From Flavobacteriales bacterium (lineage in GTDB: Bacteria > Bacteroidota > Bacteroidia > NS11-12g > UBA955), in the NCBI GenBank assembly GCA_947464515.1, contig CANHXF010000148.1, forward strand, positions 1-5,175: DNA of 5,175 bases, read 5' to 3'. The notes under the pieces were generated by a model. It was not told the DNA's origin and ran no database searches. It saw only the letters and a list, made by a program, of their open reading frames with translations. Made by a program: the position numbers and the translations under genes. Positions 1-4,926 of this stretch are shown here, piece by piece. The number at the start of each line of letters is the position of its first letter. The stretch's first letter is position 1.

Positions 1-1867
1 ATGCTGTAGGAATAAATAAATCACAATCCCCCATCATCAAATTCACAGTCACATCATCTGTTGCACTTCCGCACGCATTTGTTACAGTGCAAGTATATGT
101 ACCTGCCGAACTTACATAAATAACAGTATCACTTGAACCAGTACTCCATTTAATCGTAGTATTTGGCAAGAATGGTGCAACCAATTTCACCATTGAGCCA
201 CTACACAAAATAGTATCCATCGGCAATGAAATTGATGGCGAAACATTGACTTTGATATTGATTGAGTCCGATGCCTTACATCCCGCGTTATCCACTACGG
301 CACCGTAAGTACCTGGCAATGAAACGGTTTTAATATTTGCAGTAGATCCATCATTCCACAGAACTGTACCTGGAATCGAAACAGTAATGTCTGTACTTGC
401 CCCATCACAAAGCGTAGTATCCTTACCCAAATTCAGAATCGGCTTTGGCGTAATAGTGATGTCTGCAGTTGAAGAATCCGGACAATACTGGTCTTGAACG
501 ACATATTTAATCGTCACCTTTCCGGTTTTTGTTGGATAGAAACTATTCCCCGTAAATGCCTCTCCCTTGAAAATACCTCCCGATGTTTTTGGACTCAGCA
601 TAATGGCCGGACCACCTTGACATGCCGTTACTGGCAAACCCGTAAACGCCGGATCAACATTGGGCTTCACTTTTACGATAATCGTATCTTTACCTGTACA
701 GCCATCAACACTCGTGGCCTCATGTATGATAGGGTAATCCCCAACAGCGGCAAAAGATTTTGATACTGTTTTTGTAATTGCCGTTGTACCGCCGCCCAAA
801 TCCCATTTAAAACTCACTAATCCCGGAAACTTGTTGTCAAAATCAAATTTGTTACCAACCAAACACTGAATAGAATCATTCACCCAGACACCAGAGGAAG
901 GGCTCGCAACTACCTTTACCCACATATTTGCTGTATCTGTACAACCCGTCTGTTTGTTATCGTAAAGTGTTTCACTCTTATAATGAATGCGATATCTACC
1001 TGGAGCTAAATAAGACTTGGTTGGATTAGGGATCGTGGCGCTGTCTTGGTCGTTAAAAAACCACGTCCTGATGTATGCGCACTTTGGAATTTTAGCCAAT
1101 TGTGTATTGTCATCAAAACGGAAAACGTGCCCATCAAAACACTGTACTGTATCATTCGCCTTCTCAAACGGCTTACTCACAGGCCGCGGTACGATAAAAA
1201 TTGCCTTAGGCGTAGTGGCGATATCTACACAATTCAATGCCGGTGAAGCAACCAAATTGACAGTAAAATTACCTCCTTTAACATATGTGTGTGTTGCATT
1301 CAACCCAGTATCCTGAGAACCATCGCCGTAAATCCAAGTGTATTTAACCCAACCAAAATTGGCTGATTTGGTAGACGTATTGGTAAAGGTGATTTTATTC
1401 GATTTCTCACAACTATCATTCGTCCCTTTGTGAGTAAAGGCAACTGTTAACTTGTGCGTGGTAAAACTAATAGTGGCCGTTTTTGATGTCAAATAATCCG
1501 GACCCGTACCGTCGTGCTCAAAAACAGTGACGTGATATGTAGTATTTACTTTAAGATTTGTGACTATTACACTGTTCGTAATATTATTGAAAACAGCAAA
1601 ATTCCCTGTACCCAACTGCCCACCGCTTCCAAAACTTGCATTTCCCGAATATGAACTCCCATCGGCGGGTGTAGCATCTACTGCAGCTGCCTCTTTTATT
1701 AGCACCAAACGCCATGCTCCATTTCCGCTTGTCCAAGTGAGCTGCGCCGAGTTACACGTAATGGTTCCGGCCTTTAAGTTCGTAGCCGCTTGCGTAGGTT
1801 CAGCCGCCTTCAATTGAATTGAAAGGGAGAACATAACACAGAGAATCAAAAGTACTTTTTTTACCAT
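1..1867 (-). CDS. Multi-domain secreted surface protein (FN3 / PKD / Ig-like repeats), probable type IX secretion cargo; 3' end outside window
   Basis: The frame is open for 622 codons from ATG at 1867-1865 to the left edge. Residues 1-22 form a signal peptide (MVKK, then a hydrophobic core, cleavage near LKA-A). An FN3-like domain covers about 24-137 (core AQLTW, later TYHVTVFE). A PKD domain covers about 141-226 (W178-x-Y-G-D-G183, H193-T-Y195, GGNFTV). Two more divergent PKD-like units cover about 230-320 and 323-402 (W355-D-L-G-G-G, VGDYPI). A GGxFxG...FYP...G...I.Y Ig-like unit covers about 403-475. Two units starting LGKDTTLC and LPMDTILC, with W-x-x-GS and GTY motifs, cover about 477-544 and 545-610. 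The last residues, GDCDLFIPTA, match the start of the gliding-motility-associated CHU_C domain (normally IPNAFTPNGDG), implying type IX export and roughly 80 missing residues. Likely role: adhesion or cell-surface matrix (inferred). AGAGG 10 nt before the ATG supports the start. The specific binding target cannot be told. Confidence 0.9.
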   Translation of the reverse strand, partial: MVKKVLLILCVMFSLSIQLKAAEPTQAATNLKAGTITCNSAQLTWTSGNGAWRLVLIKEAAAVDATPADGSSYSGNASFGSGGQLGTGNFAVFNNITNSVIVTNLKVNTTYHVTVFEHDGTGPDYLTSKTATISFTTHKLTVAFTHKGTNDSCEKSNKITFTNTSTKSANFGWVKYTWIYGDGSQDTGLNATHTYVKGGNFTVNLVASPALNCVDIATTPKAIFIVPRPVSKPFEKANDTVQCFDGHVFRFDDNTQLAKIPKCAYIRTWFFNDQDSATIPNPTKSYLAPGRYRIHYKSETLYDNKQTGCTDTANMWVKVVASPSSGVWVNDSIQCLVGNKFDFDNKFPGLVSFKWDLGGGTTAITKTVSKSFAAVGDYPIIHEATSVDGCTGKDTIIVKVKPNVDPAFTGLPVTACQGGPAIMLSPKTSGGIFKGEAFTGNSFYPTKTGKVTIKYVVQDQYCPDSSTADITITPKPILNLGKDTTLCDGASTDITVSIPGTVLWNDGSTANIKTVSLPGTYGAVVDNAGCKASDSINIKVNVSPSISLPMDTILCSGSMVKLVAPFLPNTTIKWSTGSSDTVIYVSSAGTYTCTVTNACGSATDDVTVNLMMGDCDLFIPTA

Positions 1868-1883
1868 TATTGCAATTCCTCTT

Positions 1884-1915
1884 CAAAAATACAATGTAAA
1901 GACAATGTAAACAAA
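1884..1915 (-). promoter_or_regulatory. Bacteroidota-type promoter for the type IX cargo gene
   Basis: On the minus strand, TTTG (1915-1912) is followed by exactly 20 bases and then TATTTTTG (1891-1884). The second element is a full match to the Bacteroidota -7 consensus TAnnTTTG, and the spacing agrees with the known distance to the -33 TTTG. It lies just upstream of the ATG at 1867, so the leader would be only about 10-15 nt, with AGAGG at or near its 5' end. This is a consensus match only. Confidence 0.7.
1891..1911 (-). repeat. Tandem 10-bp direct repeat inside the promoter spacer
   Basis: TTTACATTGT occurs at 1911-1902 and again at 1900-1891 on the minus strand, separated by one C. The period is 11 bp, about one helical turn, and the pair fills the spacer between the two promoter elements. 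The second copy overlaps the first base of the -7 element. Such placement would suit a regulator binding one face of the DNA, but no regulator is identifiable here and chance in AT-rich DNA is possible. Confidence 0.6.
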
Positions 1916-2090
1916 GTTTTTGTTGTCTGAGTCCTTGAATAAAAGCCCTGAATGTTAATTCTAAACATCTATTTCATTATTGAATGAAAAATGGCTTTCG
2001 TAAGGTGTCTAAATATCCACGCATGCGGATAACTTTCAACAGCAAAATCATACGGATTTTCGCATCTTCGCATCAAATCGAGCACCTCAC
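1916..2090 (+). other. Leader region upstream of ftsX; small repeats, no clear promoter
   Basis: No TAnnTTTG element was found on the plus strand here, so the start of transcription of the ftsX cluster is not located. Two small structures are present. Around GCATGC at 2021-2026 there are ATCC (2015-2018) and GGAT (2027-2030) arms with a 2-nt bulge. TTCGCATC is repeated in direct tandem at 2059-2066 and 2067-2074, ending 16 nt before the ftsX ATG. No Shine-Dalgarno sequence precedes that ATG, which is common in this phylum. No tRNA or coding frame was seen. Confidence 0.4.
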
Positions 2091-2963
2091 ATGTCGAACA
2101 AACGAAGAAAACCCAGCGCTTGGCCAAGCATCATCTCCCTTTCCTCAGTGATGTTTATGCTCGGACTATTGGGATTTTCCATTGTAGGATTCCAAGGGCT
2201 AAGCGAGCATTTGATGGAAAGCAGTAGCATCGACCTCTATTTTGTTGATGGCAGCACCGAAGCACAAGTAAGAAAAATCGAGCAAACGTTGCTAAAGGAG
2301 CCTTGGATTAAAACGACCAAATTCATTAGCCCCAAAGACGGCGTAAAGGAAATGAGTGAAAAATACGATCCTGAATTTTTATCCTATGCCGAGTCTATCG
2401 CCTTGCCACTGAGTTTGGAAATTTACCCAAAATCGGATTATGCCAATATTCAGTTTATCGATCGCGAATCAAAACATTTACGTACGTTTCCATTGGTTGA
2501 AGATGTTATTTACCAGCGGAATTGGGTAGAAAGTATGACAATGAATGTGCATCGCTTGCAAATCGGTTTTGCGGCCGCAGCCATAATTTCATTGATTGTT
2601 GCGATTGCATTGATTCAAAGCGCGACACGGTTAAGCATATTCGCAAATCGATTTTTAATCAAGAGCATGCAGTTGGTTGGCGCCACAAACAAATTTATTG
2701 TTAGACCTTATGTGATGGCATTTGTGCGACATTCATTGATTGCCATACCCATCGCGATGGGATTATTATTGATAATTTTTTACGGTTTACCCTATATTTT
2801 TCAGGATTTTGCCATCATCAACGACTTCACAAAACATATTGGCGTGATGGCATTGTTTGTAATTTGTATTTCTGTGTCGATATTTGGACTGATTTTGGCC
2901 GTTTTTGGCAGTTGGTTGAGTACCCGACGTTATCTTCGCACCAAGATCGAAAATTTATATTAA
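2091..2963 (+). CDS. ftsX: Cell division protein FtsX (ABC-transporter-like permease)
   Basis: FtsX is the membrane partner of the ATPase FtsE. In studied bacteria the complex sits at the divisome and activates peptidoglycan hydrolases through FtsX's extracytoplasmic domain. The 290 residues show the family layout: a basic N-terminus (NKRRK), TM1 about 14-36, an extracytoplasmic domain about 40-150, TM2 about 157-178, a cytoplasmic segment with the conserved M193-Q-L-V-G-A-T199 motif, TM3 about 215-236, TM4 about 250-275, and a basic tail (STRRYLRTK). The length is about that of Bacteroidota FtsX and shorter than E. coli FtsX. The start at 2091 gives a complete TM1. No ftsE is in the window; in this phylum it is usually elsewhere. 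The DUF3098 gene begins 4 nt after the stop, implying co-transcription. Confidence 0.93.
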   Translation: MSNKRRKPSAWPSIISLSSVMFMLGLLGFSIVGFQGLSEHLMESSSIDLYFVDGSTEAQVRKIEQTLLKEPWIKTTKFISPKDGVKEMSEKYDPEFLSYAESIALPLSLEIYPKSDYANIQFIDRESKHLRTFPLVEDVIYQRNWVESMTMNVHRLQIGFAAAAIISLIVAIALIQSATRLSIFANRFLIKSMQLVGATNKFIVRPYVMAFVRHSLIAIPIAMGLLLIIFYGLPYIFQDFAIINDFTKHIGVMALFVICISVSIFGLILAVFGSWLSTRRYLRTKIENLY

Positions 2964-2967
2964 AGCC

Positions 2968-3210
2968 ATGAGTTCAATCAAAAAACCCGCCTCGAAAATC
3001 GAAAGCAAGCCTCAACAACCGATGTTGTTTGCCAAAGAGAACTACATACTAATCATCGCTTCATTGGTGATTCTTGTCATTGGATTCATGTTGATGTCGG
3101 GCACAACCGATATTTACAACACCACAAAGCTCACCGTTGCCCCCATCGTAGTTATGTTAGGGTTCATTTTGGGCATCGTTGCAATTTTTTACCGAAAGAA
3201 AGCAGCGTAA
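2968..3210 (+). CDS. DUF3098 small two-helix membrane protein
   Basis: This is an 80-residue protein with a polar, lysine-rich N-terminus (about 1-20), then FAKENYILIIASL leading into a first hydrophobic helix (about 26-45, ending GFMLMSG). A short polar loop and a second helix (about 56-75, LTVAPIVVMLGFILGIVAIFY) follow, with a basic tail RKKAA. The xKENYILxxxxLxxxxxGFxLMSG pattern and the conserved APIVVMLGF segment are typical of DUF3098, a family largely found in Bacteroidota between ftsX and uppP. Its function is not known. The 4-nt and 3-nt gaps to its neighbours suggest it is made with FtsX and UppP; a role in envelope assembly is inferred from position only. Confidence 0.88.
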   Translation: MSSIKKPASKIESKPQQPMLFAKENYILIIASLVILVIGFMLMSGTTDIYNTTKLTVAPIVVMLGFILGIVAIFYRKKAA

Positions 3211-3213
3211 TCC

Positions 3214-3987
3214 ATGACCTGGATTGAGAATTTAATTCTCAGTGTGGTTGAGGGCCTCACCGAGTTTTTGCCTGTGAGCAGTACGGGCCATTTGATGATT
3301 ACTAGAGAACTCCTTGGCATGTCGCCTAGCGAGCACGAAACCTACCTTATTGCAATTCAATTTGGCGCTATTGCCAGTGTCTTAACATTGTATTGGAAAC
3401 GTTTCTTCTCAAAGGACGCTTTATGGGTTTATCCGATTTTGATCATGGGTTTTATTCCTGCGGCCATTTTGGGATTTTTGTTCGATGACCTTTTGGATAT
3501 GATGTTGAAAGCGCCTTGGATTCCGGGGCTCACATTGGTAATATTTGGTATTGTATTGTTATATATCGAAAAAATTTTCCCTCCTGGAGATAAAAAAATC
3601 TCGGATCTAAAGTTTGTAGATGCGATAAAAATTGGACTATTCCAGTGCTTGGCAATGATTCCTGGCGTAAGTCGTTCCGCCGCCACAATCGCCGGAGGAT
3701 TACAGGGCAAGTTGACCCGTGCGGAGGCAACTGAATTCTCATTTTTATTGGCACTTCCCACCTTAGCGGCAGCGGGCGGATACAAGTTATTAAAGCATTG
3801 GGAAGAGTTACAGCAGGGCAGCGAATTGGTCGACATAGCCATTGGCAATGTGATTAGTTTTATAACGGCTTATTTTGCGATTAAATATTTCATTGGATAT
3901 ATTCAACGGAAGGGATTTGCCTTTTTTGGCTATTACCGAATTGTTGTCGGATGTTTATTCTTGTGGTATTGGTTATTTTTGAAATAG
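3214..3987 (+). CDS. uppP: Undecaprenyl-diphosphate phosphatase UppP (BacA family)
   Basis: This integral membrane enzyme dephosphorylates undecaprenyl diphosphate to undecaprenyl phosphate. That regenerates the lipid carrier for peptidoglycan and other envelope polymers, and excess enzyme gives bacitracin resistance in studied bacteria. Both signature motifs are intact: E14-G-L-T-E18-F-L-P-V-S23-S24-T-G-H27 near the N-terminus and P150-G-V-S-R154-S-A-A-T further on. These carry the glutamates, serine, histidine and arginine implicated in catalysis in E. coli UppP. Multiple hydrophobic helices span the protein, which ends in an aromatic-rich segment (GCLFLWYWLFLK). At 257 residues it is normal to slightly short. 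It starts 3 nt after the DUF3098 stop. In many Bacteroidota truB follows; here a DUF4159 gene follows after an 82-nt gap. Confidence 0.96.
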   Translation: MTWIENLILSVVEGLTEFLPVSSTGHLMITRELLGMSPSEHETYLIAIQFGAIASVLTLYWKRFFSKDALWVYPILIMGFIPAAILGFLFDDLLDMMLKAPWIPGLTLVIFGIVLLYIEKIFPPGDKKISDLKFVDAIKIGLFQCLAMIPGVSRSAATIAGGLQGKLTRAEATEFSFLLALPTLAAAGGYKLLKHWEELQQGSELVDIAIGNVISFITAYFAIKYFIGYIQRKGFAFFGYYRIVVGCLFLWYWLFLK

Positions 3988-4069
3988 TGAGAGTTGATTG
4001 AATCGATAAATGGTTTTGGCGCAGATTCAATTGCGATTGAAATACCTAGAATAAATCTAACAAACTAAA
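3988..4069 (+). promoter_or_regulatory. Leader of the DUF4159 gene with two mutually exclusive small inverted repeats
   Basis: The segment GATTCAAT at 4024-4031 can pair with ATTGAATC at 3997-4004 (8 bp, 19-nt loop). Its TTCAAT part (4026-4031) can instead pair with ATTGAA at 4036-4041 (6 bp, 4-nt loop TGCG). The two pairings exclude each other. No T-run follows either hairpin, so neither resembles an intrinsic terminator. No full promoter consensus was found, so the downstream gene may be read through from uppP. The last 25 nt before the ATG are A-rich, as is usual for Bacteroidota starts. All pairings are short and A/T-rich, so function is speculative. Confidence 0.35.
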
Positions 4070-4771
4070 ATGTTGAAAATGCCTATCCCATTGAAAATGC
4101 CACGTCAATTATTGACGATTGCAATGGCTATAGGGCTTCAGTTGATTGGCTTGCCCCGCTGCGCGGGGCAAGCCAATCAACTGAAGTTATGTCGACTCAA
4201 ATATAATGGCGGCGGGGATTGGTATAGTAGCAGAACAGCCCTGCCAAATTTGTCCCGATATGCGAATTCGCATATCGGGACAAATTTGGCGACCACCGAG
4301 GCGATAGCCGAGGTGGGGTCCACTGATATATACCGCTACCCTTTTTGCTTCCTTACGGGCCATGGAAACGTCGTTTTTTCAGACCAAGAAGCCAATAACC
4401 TGAGGAACTATCTCATTGCCGGAGGATTCCTACACATCTGCGACAATTACGGCATCGATCCGTTTATTCGCCGAGAAATGAAAAAGGCATTCCCAGAACT
4501 TACATTTCAGGCAGTACCATTTAATCACCCCATTTATCATGGACCCTATACTTTTAATTCTGGCCTACCCAAAGTACATCAGCACGATGGAAAATCGCCA
4601 ATAGGCTATGGCTTGTTCTGGGAAGGCCGACTCATATGTTTTTACGATTATGAATGCGACCTCGGCAATGGATGGGAAGACCCTGAGGTATACAAAGACC
4701 CAATAGAAATCCGAGAAAAAGCCCTAAAAATGGGTTGCAATCTGATTTACCAAGCTTTTATCGCTCAATAA
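4070..4771 (+). CDS. Exported DUF4159 domain protein with strong palindromes in its 5' coding region
   Basis: This is a 233-residue protein. An N-terminal signal peptide has a basic n-region (K3, K9, R12), a hydrophobic core about 14-28, and probable cleavage after G-Q-A35. The DUF4159 domain fills the rest: Y45-N-G-G-G-D-W-Y52, LPNL (58-61), L-T96-G-H-G-N100, LRNYLIAGGFLHICDNYG (111-128), NHPIYH (152-157), GLPKVHQHDGK (165-175), YECDLGNGWEDPEVY (194-208) and KALKMG (218-222). The family has no assigned biochemical function; its fold is thought to resemble glutamine-amidotransferase-like domains (recollection, not tested). Three in-frame ATGs (M1, M4, M10) are possible starts. M1 is listed, but M10 also gives a complete signal peptide. 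The first 250 nt hold several inverted repeats, two of them perfect with 24-bp arms, yet the domain motifs are intact. Expected location: periplasm or outer face of the inner membrane. Confidence 0.88.
   Translation: MLKMPIPLKMPRQLLTIAMAIGLQLIGLPRCAGQANQLKLCRLKYNGGGDWYSSRTALPNLSRYANSHIGTNLATTEAIAEVGSTDIYRYPFCFLTGHGNVVFSDQEANNLRNYLIAGGFLHICDNYGIDPFIRREMKKAFPELTFQAVPFNHPIYHGPYTFNSGLPKVHQHDGKSPIGYGLFWEGRLICFYDYECDLGNGWEDPEVYKDPIEIREKALKMGCNLIYQAFIAQ
4073..4101 (+). repeat. 11-bp direct repeat, period 18, at the DUF4159 start
   Basis: TTGAAAATGCC occurs at 4073-4083 and 4091-4101. The 18-nt period equals six codons and encodes LKMPIP followed by LKMPRQ. Each copy contains an in-frame ATG (4079 and 4097), so the repeat creates alternative start codons. 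It looks like a small in-frame duplication that lengthened the signal-peptide n-region, or it could have arisen by chance. Confidence 0.7.
4103..4117. repeat. Perfect 15-nt inverted repeat (7-bp arms, 1-nt centre)
   Basis: CGTCAAT at 4103-4109 is the exact reverse complement of ATTGACG at 4111-4117, with a single T between them. It is followed at once by an 8-bp palindrome ATTGCAAT (4118-4125). Each is short and unremarkable alone; they are listed because they belong to the cluster of inverted repeats in the start of this gene. Confidence 0.65.
4136..4186. repeat. Perfect 51-nt hairpin (24-bp arms, 3-nt loop) inside the DUF4159 coding sequence
   Basis: The left arm 4136-4159 begins CTTCAGTTGATTGG and ends CCCCGC. 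It is the exact reverse complement of the right arm 4163-4186, which begins GCGGGG and ends CAACTGAAG; the loop is TGC. Two outer G.U pairs could extend it in RNA (4135/4187 and 4134/4188). The 51 nt are exactly 17 codons in frame, encoding LQLIGLPR, Cys31, AGQANQLK, that is, the end of the signal peptide and the cleavage region. Because the arms are codon-aligned, hydrophobic codons on the left mirror polar codons on the right. The loop-proximal half is G/C-rich. No T-run follows, so it is not a standard terminator. Confidence 0.97.
4243..4290. repeat. Perfect 48-bp palindrome (24-bp arms, no spacer) inside the DUF4159 coding sequence
   Basis: The left arm 4243-4266 begins GCCAAATTTGTCCCG and ends ATGCGAA. 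Its exact reverse complement occupies 4267-4290, beginning TTCGCAT and ending AAATTTGGC. The centre is GAATTC, between 4266 and 4267. It covers codons 58-74 (LPNLSRYAN then SHIGTNLA) in the conserved domain just after the GGGDWY motif. Unlike the first hairpin, its centre falls within a codon (AAT, codon 66). It could form a cruciform in DNA or a strong hairpin in mRNA. No T-run follows. Confidence 0.97.
4293..4316. repeat. 24-nt quasi-palindrome with tandem GA mismatches
   Basis: CCACC (4293-4297) pairs with GGTGG (4312-4316) and GGC (4300-4302) with GCC (4307-4309) around a GATA loop (4303-4306). GA at 4298-4299 faces GA at 4310-4311, the arrangement of tandem sheared G.A pairs in RNA. It starts 2 nt after the 48-bp palindrome ends. 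It also contains a CCGAGG direct repeat (4296-4301 and 4308-4313). It encodes T-E-A-I-A-E-V. Significance is lower than for the two perfect repeats. Confidence 0.5.
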
Positions 4772-4926
4772 ATTACCCCCGAAATATAAAAAAGGAAAAA
4801 CACAACAACGCCAGTTTCAGGAACTAAAAATTGGCGAAGAACTTAGAAGTTCCATTTGGGCCGCGAGGGTCATCATTTATAAGCACGAATGCTGCCAATG
4901 TGTTACCGCAAAAAGCAATCTTATAT
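4772..4926. other. Convergent intergenic region; no gene seen
   Basis: This is a 155-nt space between the convergent DUF4159 and SPOR-like genes. It is A-rich just after the DUF4159 stop (AAAAAAGGAAAAA at about 4789-4801). It holds one imperfect stem-loop (4809-4836) and a small perfect inverted repeat, GAACTT-AG-AAGTTC (4839-4852). No open frame or tRNA was recognised. Confidence 0.6.
4809..4836 (-). terminator. Possible weak terminator for the SPOR-like gene
   Basis: CGCCAGTTT (4809-4817) pairs with AAATTGGCG (4828-4836) over nine positions, including one G.U, with a 10-nt loop. On the minus strand it is followed by TTGTTGTGTTTTTCC and a further T-run, which is T-rich but interrupted. On the plus strand nothing U-rich follows. 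It lies about 90 nt beyond the stop of the minus-strand gene, so this is only a candidate. Confidence 0.3.

Noticed and set aside
494..1817. Several plus-strand open frames of 66-99 codons opposite the surface-protein gene
   Set aside because: The minus strand is open through the whole region with coherent signal peptide and domain repeats; the plus-strand frames are shadows.
1838..1867. Lipoprotein signal at Cys10 of the surface protein
   Set aside because: The residue before Cys is Leu, not Gly/Ala/Ser, and the hydrophobic core continues beyond it; an ordinary signal peptidase I site near residue 21 fits better.
2522..2704. 60-codon frame overlapping ftsX in another frame
   Set aside because: It lies wholly within ftsX, which shows full family features.
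3429..3848. 139-codon open frame on the minus strand inside uppP, and a second one at 3530-3754
   Set aside because: They are antisense to a clearly conserved uppP with intact motifs, and their translations resemble no known family.
4151..4162. Lipobox at Cys31 of the DUF4159 protein
   Set aside because: The preceding residues are L-P-R, which do not fit a lipobox; the Cys is simply encoded by the hairpin loop.
4136..4290. Reading the two strong hairpins as intrinsic terminators or a tandem terminator
   Set aside because: Neither is followed by a T-run on either strand, and both lie inside an intact conserved coding sequence.
4073..4316. CRISPR array or insertion-sequence ends
   Set aside because: There are no regularly spaced identical direct repeats, no target-site duplication and no transposase; the two large inverted repeats are unrelated in sequence.
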